A stretch of DNA of 64,000 bases from Streptomyces pactum. GTDB taxonomy: Bacteria; Actinomycetota; Actinomycetes; Streptomycetales; Streptomycetaceae. Positions 49,079 to 56,797 of the stretch are shown piece after piece (positions within the stretch are counted from its first letter, which is position 1; each line of letters starts with the position of its first letter). Location of the stretch: the NCBI RefSeq assembly GCF_002005225.1, contig NZ_CP019724.1, positions 744,001 to 808,000 of the forward strand, read 5' to 3'. A program made the position numbers and the translations under genes. Below the pieces are notes generated by a model. That model had not been told where the DNA came from, made no database searches, and saw only the letters and a program-made list of their open reading frames with translations.

Positions 49079-50389
49079 ATGTTCGCACTGGCCCTGCGGT
49101 CGATCCGGCGACGTCCCGGACGGTTCCTCGCGACGCTGCTGTCCGCGTTCCTGGGCGCGGTGGTCATCATGATGTTCAACTCGATGCACGACACGGCCGG
49201 ACAGGACGGGGTGGACCCGGTCAGCTCGGAGACGCTGGGCACGGCGGCGGGGGTCGTGGGCGGCTACGGGACCCTGCTGGTGTTCTTCGCCGTGGCCTCG
49301 ACGCTGACGGTCAACGTGCGTCAGCGGGCCGCCGAGTTGGAGTTGTTGCGCTGCTCGGGGGCGACTCCCGCCCAGATCAGGCGGATGGTCGTGGGTGAGG
49401 CGGTGGCCGTGGCACTGGTGGGCGCGGCGCTGGCGATCGGTCCGGCGATGCTCGGTGGCCGGGCACTGCTGGGGATGTTCCAGGACGGCGGCCAGGTGGC
49501 GCGGTCCGTCGAGTACTCCTTCGGTCCGATCGCGCTGCTGAGCGGCGTGGACATCACGCTGCTCGCGTCGGCGGGCGCCGCGTTCCTGGCGGTGCGGCGG
49601 GTGACGCGCGGCAGCAGGGAACGGGCGGGGGCCCGGCGGATCCTGACGTACGCCGCGCTGGTCACCGGTGCGGCGGGTGCCTGCTCCACCCTCCTGTTGT
49701 CCACAACGGACGAGGCGCTGATGGCGCCGCCGGCCTACGGGGCGATCCTGCTGTCGGTCGGCTTCGCGCTGATGGCGCCGCGGCTGCTGAAGGGCGTGCT
49801 GGACCGGCTGCCGCTGAACGGTGCGAGCGGCTGGCTGGCCGTGCGCAATCTGCGCGAGCGGGCCGATCACATCGCCGGGATCCTGGTGTCGCTCATCCTG
49901 TTCACCGCGGTGTCCACGGCGACGGTCACCATGCAGGCGGTGGAGAGCGACGCCGTGGAGGCCTCCGGCCTGGTCAAGTCGGTCGAGGCCAAGAACCTGG
50001 AGACGCTCAACCTCACGGTGGTCGGCATCATCGCGGTGTTCGTCTGCGTGATGCTGGTCAACTCGCTGTACGCGGCGACGACGTACCGCTCCCGTGAGTT
50101 CGGTCAGCAGCGGCTGGCGGGGGCGACGCCCGGACAGGTGCTGCGCGTGGTCGGCGCCGAGGGCGTCATCCTCACGCTCACCGGGGTGTTCTTCGGCACG
50201 GTGGCCGCGCTGGCCGGGGTGGTGCCGTTCACCGTCGTGCGTACCGACGAGGTGCTGCCGGACCCGTTCCCCGGGGTCTGGCTCGCCATGGTGTCGGTGT
50301 CGGCGGCGGTGACGCTGGGGACCAGCCTGGGGACGGCGCGGCGGGTGCTGCGCACGCCGGCGGTCGGGGCGGTGACGCCGGCCGCGTGA
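49079..50389 (+). CDS. ABC transporter FtsX-like permease
   Basis: A 436-residue membrane protein. A first helix (LLSAFLGAVVIMMFNSM) precedes FtsX-like helices (YGTLLVFFAVASTLTV; VALVGAALAIGPAMLG), and a second copy of the four-helix FtsX unit lies in the C-terminal half (HIAGILVSLILFTAVSTATV, VVGIIAVFVCVMLVNSLY, GVILTLTGVFFGTVAALAGVVPF). This twin arrangement is common in Streptomyces exporters with MacB-type ATPases; cargo unknown. It is the second gene of a two-gene operon. Confidence 0.9.
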   Translation: MFALALRSIRRRPGRFLATLLSAFLGAVVIMMFNSMHDTAGQDGVDPVSSETLGTAAGVVGGYGTLLVFFAVASTLTVNVRQRAAELELLRCSGATPAQIRRMVVGEAVAVALVGAALAIGPAMLGGRALLGMFQDGGQVARSVEYSFGPIALLSGVDITLLASAGAAFLAVRRVTRGSRERAGARRILTYAALVTGAAGACSTLLLSTTDEALMAPPAYGAILLSVGFALMAPRLLKGVLDRLPLNGASGWLAVRNLRERADHIAGILVSLILFTAVSTATVTMQAVESDAVEASGLVKSVEAKNLETLNLTVVGIIAVFVCVMLVNSLYAATTYRSREFGQQRLAGATPGQVLRVVGAEGVILTLTGVFFGTVAALAGVVPFTVVRTDEVLPDPFPGVWLAMVSVSAAVTLGTSLGTARRVLRTPAVGAVTPAA

Positions 50390-50483
50390 GCGCAAGGCGG
50401 AGGAGGCTCGGGAGGTACGGAGGCGGGGAGGAGGCAGCCGCCTCTCCCCGCTCCGTGCCTCCCGCTCTTCGCCGTTCACGTGA

Positions 50484-50630
50484 CACCGGTGCCGGCTGAA
50501 CCCGGAGCAGCACTCCCGATGGGGCACCGGCGACTCGGCGGCGCCCGCGTACGCCGAGCTGGTGGAGATGCACGAGTGCCGCAACGTACGCCGGCTCGGC
50601 GCGCTGGTGACCCGGCTGCTGCCGGTGTGA
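50484..50630 (+). pseudogene. Possible C-terminal gene remnant
   Basis: An open frame without a start codon, preceded by an in-frame TGA (50481), reads protein-like text (RLNPEQHSRWGTGDSAAPAY, then AELVEMHECRNVRRLGALVTRL) and ends at TGA 50628-50630, two bases before the cupin gene's end on the other strand. I do not recognise a family. Nothing else is seen in 50390-50632. Confidence 0.35.
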
Positions 50631-50632
50631 CG

Positions 50633-50992
50633 CTATTCGGCCTTGGCGTACTCCCTGGCCATACCGCCCGCGAAGTCGTGGACCACGCACTGTTCGTCGC
50701 TCACGACCCAGGCGTCGTGCCCGGGCGAGCAGACGAAGACGTCGCCGGGGCCCACCTCGCTCTCGGCACCGTCGTCCATGCGGATGCGCATGCGGCCCTG
50801 GACGACGTAACCGTTGTGGTGGACCTGGCAACTGTCGGTGCCCGCGAGCGGCGCCACGGACTCCGACCAGCGCCAGCCCGGCTCGAAGGTGGCCACGGCG
50901 AAGTCCAGGCCCGCCAGGTGCACGGCCTCGAGGTGTCCACGGGGGAAATCGCGCCGCTCGTCCGGCTTGTCGAGCGTCTTGATGTCGAGCAT
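50633..50992 (-). CDS. Small cupin protein
   Basis: A 119-residue cupin. The conserved beta barrel motifs are WRWSESVAPLAGTDSCQVHHNGYVVQGRM, with His57 and His58 in QVHHNGYVVQG, and VGPGDVFVCSPGHDAWVV with the second-motif His. It could bind a metal and a small carboxylate or sugar; many such proteins are small enzymes or sensors. ATG 50992 has AAGGAGGAG six bases upstream, a very strong site, so the longer frame to 51064 is unlikely. Its nearest same-strand neighbour is the ammonia-lyase operon, 78 bases upstream. Confidence 0.85.
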   Translation of the reverse strand: MLDIKTLDKPDERRDFPRGHLEAVHLAGLDFAVATFEPGWRWSESVAPLAGTDSCQVHHNGYVVQGRMRIRMDDGAESEVGPGDVFVCSPGHDAWVVSDEQCVVHDFAGGMAREYAKAE

Positions 50993-51070
50993 GACGCTCC
51001 TCCTTTCCCTGCCCCACCACCCCATCGTCCCCCTGTCAACTCGGGGCCGCCATCGGGAGGACACGCGGGG

Positions 51071-52048
51071 TCAGCGGGGCGTGCCGCACAGACGGGCGAA
51101 GCGTTCGGCGTCCACGTTGCCGCCGGAGAGGATCACGCCGACCCGGCGGGGCAACGGGCCGGCTCGGCCGGTGAGGAGGGCGGCCAGCGGGGTGGCGCCG
51201 CTCGGTTCGAGGACGGTCTTCAGCCGCTCGAAGGCGAAGCGCATCGCGTCCCGGATCTCGTCGTCGGAGACCAGCACGATCCCGTCGAGCAGCCGCCGGT
51301 TGAGGGAGAAGGTCAGCTCGCCCGGGGTGTGCAGGGCCTGGCCGTCGGCGATGGTGCGCGGGACCGGGACGGTGACACGCCGGCCGGCCTCCAGGGAGCG
51401 CTTGGTGTCGTCGCCGGCCTCCGGTTCGACGCCGATCACCCGGGTGCCGGCGTGCAGGCCCTTGACGGCGGTGGCGCTCCCGGCGATCAGTCCGCCGCCG
51501 CCGACCGGGGCGATGAGCGCGTCCAGCGGCCCCGTCTCCTCGACGAGTTCGAGGGCTGCCGTGCCCTGTCCGGCGATGACGTGCGGGTGCTCGTAGGGCG
51601 GGATCAGAGTCAGCCCGCGTTCGGCGGCCAGGGCCTCGGCGACGGCGACGCGGTCGCCGGTGTAGCGGTCGTAGGTGACGATCTCGGCGCCGTAGCCGGC
51701 GGTGGCCGCCCGCTTGGAGGGCGGCGCGTCCTCGGGCATGACGATCACGGCCGTGGTGCCCAGCTCGCGGGCGGCGAGGGCGACCGCCTGGGCGTGGTTG
51801 CCGGAGGAGTAGGCGGCGATGCCCCGGGAGAGCTGCTCCGGGGTGAGGCGGGAGGCGGCGTTGTAGGCGCCGCGGAACTTGAAGGCGCCCACCCGCTGGA
51901 GGTTCTCGCACTTGAGGAGGGCCTCGGCGCCGGCCAGGGCGTCCAGGGTGCGCGAGCGCAGCACCGGGGTGCGGTGCGCGACGCCCCGGAGGCGGGCGGC
52001 GGCGGAGCGGACGTCGTCGAGGGTGACCGGCGGGGTGGTGGTCGTCAC
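51071..52048 (-). CDS. PLP-dependent serine/threonine ammonia-lyase or racemase
   Basis: A 325-residue fold-type II PLP enzyme. The Schiff-base Lys is in VGAFKFRGAYNA near residue 56, the SGNHAQAVALAA phosphate-side loop follows, and the glycine loop is PVGGGGLIAGSATAVKG near 180. Its length (no C-terminal regulatory ACT domain) fits catabolic threonine dehydratase, serine racemase or hydroxyaspartate dehydratase; these cannot be told apart here. GTG 52048 overlaps the regulator's stop by 4 bases, so it is the second gene of a two-gene operon controlled by a YheO-type regulator. Confidence 0.9.
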   Translation of the reverse strand: MTTTTPPVTLDDVRSAAARLRGVAHRTPVLRSRTLDALAGAEALLKCENLQRVGAFKFRGAYNAASRLTPEQLSRGIAAYSSGNHAQAVALAARELGTTAVIVMPEDAPPSKRAATAGYGAEIVTYDRYTGDRVAVAEALAAERGLTLIPPYEHPHVIAGQGTAALELVEETGPLDALIAPVGGGGLIAGSATAVKGLHAGTRVIGVEPEAGDDTKRSLEAGRRVTVPVPRTIADGQALHTPGELTFSLNRRLLDGIVLVSDDEIRDAMRFAFERLKTVLEPSGATPLAALLTGRAGPLPRRVGVILSGGNVDAERFARLCGTPR

Positions 52049-52743
52049 GCGTGTCCTCCAGCGGAGTCGGAGCCGGCGGCCGGGGCGGCCGCGCTGCGGG
52101 CCTGGGAGAGGTAGTTGTAGGCGGAGGCCCGGGAGATGCCGAGCCGGGCAGCGACCTGCTCGACCGAGCGGCGTACGGCGAACACGCCGCGCCCGTCCAG
52201 GTCGCGGAAGAGCTCCAGGCGCTGTGCGCGGTCCAGCGCCGCCCAGCTCCGGTCCCGGCGCAGCGGGTGGGCCTCCACGATGGCGTCGACCACGGCGTCG
52301 ATGTCGTCGCCGAAGGTGGTCGCCGGTGGGTCGGCGGAGGTGCTCGCGCATCCGGCGAGGGCACCCAGCAGGGCTTGGGCGCGGTCCACGGCGGTCACGT
52401 CGAGATTGACGCACAGGGCGCCGAACACCGCGCCCGTGGAGTCGCGCAGCACCATCGTGGAGGACTTCAGCAGGGTGCCGTCGCCCGTCCGCGTGACGTA
52501 GTTCAGCTCGTCCCGCGCCTCGTCGCCGCGGGCCAGTACGCGCAGGCCGATCTCGCTCATCGCCCCGCCCACCGTCCGCCCGGTCACCGAGCCGGCGACG
52601 GACACGACCGACCGGTCGGGCTGCCGGTAGTCGTGCAGCACCACCTCGCAGACCGGGCCGAAGGTCGCGGCGATTCCGTCGACGACCGGGCGCAGCGCGG
52701 CGAGGACGGCGTCGCGTTCGGCGTCCAGCTTCGGTTCGCTCAC
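52045..52743 (-). CDS. YheO/DauR-type PAS-HTH transcriptional regulator
   Basis: A 232-residue regulator. The N-terminal part (FGPVCEVVLHDYRQPDRSVVSVAGSVTGRTVGG; DGTLLKSSTMVLRDSTGAVFGALCVNLDVT) is a YheO-like PAS domain, and the C-terminal HTH_22 part is RGVFAVRRSVEQVAARLGISRASAYNYL. It resembles DauR of Pseudomonas, which senses an amino acid substrate path. It is the first gene of the operon with the ammonia-lyase; a palindrome lies 52 bases upstream. It probably controls that enzyme in response to an amino acid. Confidence 0.88.
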   Translation of the reverse strand: MSEPKLDAERDAVLAALRPVVDGIAATFGPVCEVVLHDYRQPDRSVVSVAGSVTGRTVGGAMSEIGLRVLARGDEARDELNYVTRTGDGTLLKSSTMVLRDSTGAVFGALCVNLDVTAVDRAQALLGALAGCASTSADPPATTFGDDIDAVVDAIVEAHPLRRDRSWAALDRAQRLELFRDLDGRGVFAVRRSVEQVAARLGISRASAYNYLSQARSAAAPAAGSDSAGGHA

Positions 52744-52794
52744 CAGCGGCCTCCCTGCTCGGCGTCGGAGAGTCCGAGACTACACGTCCAGCAG

Positions 52795-52811
52795 TTGGAC
52801 TGACAGTCCAA
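52795..52811. promoter_or_regulatory. 17-bp palindrome upstream of the regulator/ammonia-lyase operon
   Basis: TTGGACT-GAC-AGTCCAA: 7-base arms around a 3-base spacer, 52 bases before the regulator start and 67 bases before the divergent GntR gene. It is a good candidate for the operator of the YheO-type regulator. Confidence 0.6.
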
Positions 52812-52877
52812 TCCGGTCTCCGCGTTTGACTTCCGCGCACCACCTGATCATGCTTCTACTAATGAATTAATGAAAGC

Positions 52878-53321
52878 ATGGAAGGTGACGTGGTCGAGTA
52901 CCGGATCGATCGGCAGAGCGGCGTCCCCGCCTACGTACAGATCGTGCGGCAGACCGAACAGGCACTCCGGATGGGTGTGCTGCGGGTCGGGGACAAGCTC
53001 CCGACGGCCAGAGAGGTCGTCGCCGCCACCGCCATCAACCCCAACACCGTGTTCAGGGCCTACCGCGACCTGGAACAGGCCGGCCTGGTCCGGTCGCGGC
53101 GCGGGCTCGGCACCTTCGTGACCCGGTCGCTGGCGCGGCCAGGCGCGGAGGACGACTCGCCCCTGCGTACGGATCTCGCCGAGTGGGTGGCACGGGCCCG
53201 GTCCGCCGGGCTGGACCGGGACGACGTCCTCGCCCTGGTCACGGCGGCCCTGGACGAACACGAGCACCAACGACACGAGCACGACCCGGATGACCGGGGA
53301 CGGAAACAGGAGGACGCATGA
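52878..53321 (+). CDS. GntR-family regulator, YtrA subfamily
   Basis: A 147-residue regulator. The winged helix is VEYRIDRQSGVPAYVQIVRQTEQAL, then LPTAREVVAATAINPNTVFRAYRDLEQAGLV. It has no effector domain, only the short C-terminal helix of the YtrA subfamily, which usually represses its own ABC transporter operon. ATG 52878 is listed; GTG 52890 (VVEYRID) with GGAAGG before it is an equally good start. The AT-rich TAATGAATTA at 52859-52868 may be its operator. It overlaps the ATPase gene by 4 bases. Confidence 0.9.
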   Translation: MEGDVVEYRIDRQSGVPAYVQIVRQTEQALRMGVLRVGDKLPTAREVVAATAINPNTVFRAYRDLEQAGLVRSRRGLGTFVTRSLARPGAEDDSPLRTDLAEWVARARSAGLDRDDVLALVTAALDEHEHQRHEHDPDDRGRKQEDA

Positions 53322-54205
53322 CCGGGCCTGACGTGCCCGCCGCGCTGCACGCCACGGACCTCGGGTTCCGCTACCGGGCACGCGGCGACTGGGCCCTGCG
53401 GGACTGCGGGTTCACGGTGCCCCGGGGCAGCATCACCGCCCTGGTCGGCCGCAACGGCGCGGGCAAGAGCACGCTGCTGCACCTCGCCGGCGGCCTGCTG
53501 CGGCCCACGCACGGGGAGATCCGGGTGCTGGACACCGCGCCGGACACGGCCGCGGCACGCACCCGGGTCGCCCTGCTCACCCAGGACAGACCGCTCTACC
53601 CCCGCTTCACCGTGGCCGACACCCTGCGCATGGGCGGCAAGCTGAACTCCGCGTGGGACCACCCGGTCGCCGAGCGGGTGGTGCGCGAGGGCGGCACGGC
53701 CCTGACCGCCCGGGTCGGCGAACTGTCCCCGGGGCAGCGCACCCGGGTGTCGCTCGCCCTGGCCCTCGGCAAGCGGCCGGAACTGCTGCTGCTGGACGAA
53801 CCGCTCGCCGACCTCGACCCGGTGGTGCGCGCGGAGATCATGGCGACCCTGATGGCCGAGGCGGCGGACCGCGAGGTGAGCATCGTGCTGTCCTCGCACG
53901 TCCTGCCCGACCTGGAGCAGACCTGCGACCGGGTGGTGCTCCTGCGGGCCGGCCGGGTGGAGTTGAGCGAGGACACCGACGCGCTGCGCGAGGGCCACAC
54001 CCTGGTCACCGGACACATCGACGGGGAGCCGTCCCTGCGGGAGCACGCCGTGGTGCACCGCCGGACACACGGACGGCAGCTCACCGCCCTGGTGCGGCCG
54101 CGCGGCCCGCTCGGCGGTGACTGGCACGTGGAGCGGCCCGGCCTGGAGGAGATCCTGCTCGGTCACCTCCGCTCCGGTGCCGAGAGCACGAAGGAGGCGG
54201 CGTGA
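53318..54205 (+). CDS. ABC transporter ATP-binding protein (YtrB-like)
   Basis: A 295-residue ATPase. Walker A is GRNGAGKST near residue 44, LSPGQRTRVSLALAL is the signature (Pro for the usual Gly), and Walker B is LLLLDEPLADLDP. The C-terminal third is an extra domain after VVLLRAGRVELSEDTDALR, as in drug/peptide exporters. It is the middle gene of the GntR-ATPase-permease operon, with 4-base overlaps to both neighbours. Cargo is unknown. Confidence 0.92.
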   Translation: MTGPDVPAALHATDLGFRYRARGDWALRDCGFTVPRGSITALVGRNGAGKSTLLHLAGGLLRPTHGEIRVLDTAPDTAAARTRVALLTQDRPLYPRFTVADTLRMGGKLNSAWDHPVAERVVREGGTALTARVGELSPGQRTRVSLALALGKRPELLLLDEPLADLDPVVRAEIMATLMAEAADREVSIVLSSHVLPDLEQTCDRVVLLRAGRVELSEDTDALREGHTLVTGHIDGEPSLREHAVVHRRTHGRQLTALVRPRGPLGGDWHVERPGLEEILLGHLRSGAESTKEAA

Positions 54206-55158
54206 AGGGCACGCTGTGGCTGGCCTGGCGCCAGCAGCGGGTACTGGTCGTCTGCGGCGCCGCCGTCCTCGTGGCCGCCGCCGCGCTCGCCGCGTACTTC
54301 CGCTCGGGCATGCTCGACGACCTGCGCAGCGGGCTGTTCGACCACTGCGGCCCCGGACCGCTGTACTGCTCGGGGCCCGGGGACGGGCTGCCCCGGTTCC
54401 TGGACGTCGAGCCGCTCAGGCTGCTCGGCGGGCTCAACATCGCCCTGCCCGTCCTCGTCGGTATGTTCTGGGGCGCGCCGCTGCTGGGCCGCGACCGGGA
54501 ACTGGGCACCCACCGGATGGTCCTGACCCAGGGCGTGAGCCGGGCCCAGTGGTTCGCCTCCCGCTTCGCCCTCGCGGCGGTGGGCACGGTGGCGCTCTCG
54601 GGGAGCCTGGCCCTGCTGTTCCGGTGGTGGTGGGAACCCGCCGTCAACCGCAGCTACGGCGTCTTCTGGTACGAGGCCCCCGCGCTGACCGGCTCCGGCC
54701 CCGCGACCGTGGCCGCCGCGCTGTTCGGCCTGACCGTGGGCACCCTCGCCGGGCTGCTCACGCGCCGGGTGCTGTCCGCGATGGCCTGGACGCTGCTGGT
54801 CACGGGGGCGGTGGCGGCCGCGGTGCAGTGGACGCACCGAGCCCGCCTGCTGGTCCCGCCGCACGCCTACGTCAGCGACGGGTGGCAGCCCAAACCACCG
54901 ATGGGCGACAAGTGGTCCACCGGGAACTACGGCCTGATCACGGCGTCCGGCCACCGTGAGGACGTCCTGAACTGCCCCTACCCGTCCGGGCGCGAGCTGA
55001 AGGAGTGCATGACCCGGCACGGCTACACCGCCCGCTTCTACGAGGCGAACCCGCCCGGCGACTACTGGACGTTCCAGTGGATCGACACGGCGCTCCTCGG
55101 CGGCCTGGCCCTCGGACTCACCGCCGTCGCGGTCCTGTTGTTGCGCCGCCGGGTCTGA
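54202..55158 (+). CDS. ABC transporter permease (ABC-2 like)
   Basis: A 318-residue membrane protein with six predicted helices: VLVVCGAAVLVAAAALAAYF, LNIALPVLVGMFWGAPLL, FALAAVGTVALSGSLALLF, VAAALFGLTVGTLAGLL, AMAWTLLVTGAVAAAV and LLGGLALGLTAVAVLLL. The loop RDRELGTHRMVLTQGVSRAQWFASR is typical of ABC-2 permeases. It starts at GTG overlapping the ATPase gene by 4 bases. A large external loop (residues 215-290) has cysteines that could pair. Third gene of the operon. Confidence 0.9.
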   Translation: MKGTLWLAWRQQRVLVVCGAAVLVAAAALAAYFRSGMLDDLRSGLFDHCGPGPLYCSGPGDGLPRFLDVEPLRLLGGLNIALPVLVGMFWGAPLLGRDRELGTHRMVLTQGVSRAQWFASRFALAAVGTVALSGSLALLFRWWWEPAVNRSYGVFWYEAPALTGSGPATVAAALFGLTVGTLAGLLTRRVLSAMAWTLLVTGAVAAAVQWTHRARLLVPPHAYVSDGWQPKPPMGDKWSTGNYGLITASGHREDVLNCPYPSGRELKECMTRHGYTARFYEANPPGDYWTFQWIDTALLGGLALGLTAVAVLLLRRRV

Positions 55159-55213
55159 CACCCTCTGCGGCACCCTCCCCACCGCTCCCCCTCACACGAA
55201 GGTCGATCCACTC

Positions 55214-56014
55214 ATGCCCAAGGACGCCAAGTCCCCGAAGAAACTGCGCAGCAATCGCGCCGCGCTCACGCACAAGGTCGGGTACGCGCTGCGCCACCCC
55301 GAGCGCGTCGGCCCCTACGTCCGCCGGGCCGGCCGGGACGCCTGGCTGCGGGTCAAGCACCCGGACCACGTCGGCTACTACCGGGCCGTGATGGCTTCCG
55401 ACACCCGCCGCAACCCCGAGGCCGCGGTCGGCAGCCGGACCCACGACCGATGGCTGGCCCTCGGGCGGATGCAGTTCGAGTACCTGGTCGAGCACGGACT
55501 GCGCCCCGAGCACCACATGCTCGACATCGGCTGCGGCAACCTGCGCGGCGGCTGGCGCTTCATCGACCACCTGGACACGGGGCACTACTACGGCATCGAC
55601 ATCTCGCCGGACATCCTGATCGCCGCGAAGAACACCCTGACCGAGCGCGGGCTCCAGGCCAAGCTGCCGCACCTGACCATCACCGGCGATCTCAGGCTGG
55701 AGTTCCTGCCCGACGACCACTTCGACGTCATCCACGCGCACAGCGTCTTCTCGCACTCGCCGCTGAGCGTGATCGACGAGTGCCTCGCGCACGTCGGCCG
55801 TGTCCTGACCGACACCGGGTTCTTCGACTTCACCTTCGACCGCACGGAGGGCACCGAACACCAGGTACTCCGCGAGGACTTCTACTACCGCACCGACACC
55901 CTGCTGACCCTGGCCGCCCAGCACAACCTGCACGCCCGGTTCATGGAGGACTGGGAGAAGCGGCCGCACGGCCAGTCCAAGATCCGCGTCAGCCGCTCGC
56001 CGCTGCCGTCCTAG
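55214..56014 (+). CDS. Class I SAM-dependent methyltransferase
   Basis: A 266-residue methyltransferase. Motif I is HMLDIGCGNLRGGWRFIDHL near residue 98, followed by YYGIDISPDILIAAK, FDVIHAHSVFSHSPLSVIDECLAHVGRVL in the centre and TGFFDFTFDRTEGTEHQVLR. The first 60 residues are basic and helical. The acceptor is unknown; there is no biosynthetic cluster beside it. It starts 55 bases after the ABC permease and may be read with that operon. ATG is preceded by a distant GAAGG. Confidence 0.88.
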   Translation: MPKDAKSPKKLRSNRAALTHKVGYALRHPERVGPYVRRAGRDAWLRVKHPDHVGYYRAVMASDTRRNPEAAVGSRTHDRWLALGRMQFEYLVEHGLRPEHHMLDIGCGNLRGGWRFIDHLDTGHYYGIDISPDILIAAKNTLTERGLQAKLPHLTITGDLRLEFLPDDHFDVIHAHSVFSHSPLSVIDECLAHVGRVLTDTGFFDFTFDRTEGTEHQVLREDFYYRTDTLLTLAAQHNLHARFMEDWEKRPHGQSKIRVSRSPLPS

Positions 56015-56058
56015 GCGGCGAAACGCCACGCCCGGGGGCCGGACCGTCCGGCCGGCTC

Positions 56059-56364
56059 CTACGGCCGCGGGTTGATGTGCCGCCGGCCGGGCCGGGCGTC
56101 CGCCCCAGGGCGCCCGGCCGCGGCGGCGCAGCGGGGGCACACCCGGCGGACGGCGTCGGCCGCGCCACCGGTCTCGGGCAGCACGTCGCTCCAGGTGACG
56201 GCCGGGAACCGGAACAGTTGCGAGCGGTGCAGGGACAGACCGCACACGGTCTGGTTCATGCCCTGCCGCCACGCGTGCACCTCGCCGGCCGGCAGCCGTC
56301 GGTGGTCCTCCCGGTCCCACCAGCGACCGGAGGCCGCCACTTCGTAGCGCCGTGTCCTGGCCAT
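56059..56364 (-). CDS. Small hypothetical protein with a possible zinc ribbon
   Basis: A 101-residue protein: MARTRRYEVAASGRWWDRED, EVHAWRQGMNQTVCGLSLHRSQLFRFP, and VRRVCPRCAAAAGR near the end. The HxW...CGLSLHRS...CPRC spacing suggests a zinc site (His/Cys pair plus CxxC). I have seen similar small proteins in other Streptomyces, but no function is known. It lies 21 bases after the small frame at 56386, perhaps as an operon. Confidence 0.6.
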   Translation of the reverse strand: MARTRRYEVAASGRWWDREDHRRLPAGEVHAWRQGMNQTVCGLSLHRSQLFRFPAVTWSDVLPETGGAADAVRRVCPRCAAAAGRPGADARPGRRHINPRP

Positions 56365-56385
56365 CGGCTCGGCCCGCCTCCTTCC

Positions 56386-56571
56386 TCACCCGTGCACCCG
56401 GTGCCCGCACCCGGTGCCAGTCACCCGCATACCCGCTGCCCTCACCGCCGTACCCGCTGCTGCCCGTCCGTCCCGGGTGCCCCGGACGGTCGGCGCCCAC
56501 ACGCGCAGCTCCTCCACGCCCGCTCCGTACCGCTCCTCCGCGCCCCTCCGTACCTCCTCCTGTGTGATCAC
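56386..56571 (-). CDS. Possible small protein (61 aa)
   Basis: GTG 56571 opens MITQEEVRRGAEERYGAGVE followed by ELRVWAPTVRGTRDGRA..., whose first 33 residues look like real protein while the rest is low-complexity. The upstream GGACTTGCGGA is a poor site. It may be a small gene upstream of the zinc-ribbon-like protein, or chance. The rest of the 433 bases 56365-56797 shows only the promoter region of the PhoD-like gene. Confidence 0.35.
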   Translation of the reverse strand: MITQEEVRRGAEERYGAGVEELRVWAPTVRGTRDGRAAAGTAVRAAGMRVTGTGCGHRVHG

Positions 56572-56797
56572 TCCGCAAGTCCTGCCGATTCCGGACGTTT
56601 TGTCTGCTTAGCATGCGGGGTCCGCGCATCGCGGGTCGGCGCCACCGCGCGACGGTGCCCGGGCACGGACGGCGCACACCGGCTCGCCCCGACGCGAGTA
56701 CCCCGTGCCGGCGTGCGTGGGGCGACCGCCCCGGGGCCCACCCGGTTCCCCGTGCCGCTCGCCCACGGACCGCCCGCCCCGTACGAGAGGACACCAG

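Noticed and set aside
48149..50584. Minus-strand frame across the MacB/FtsX exporter
   Set aside because: Repetitive Arg/His/Gln text, typical antisense of the GC-rich plus-strand genes.
56365..56797. PHO box upstream of the PhoD-like gene
   Set aside because: No direct repeats of the GTTCACC type were found in the 433 bases before the gene.
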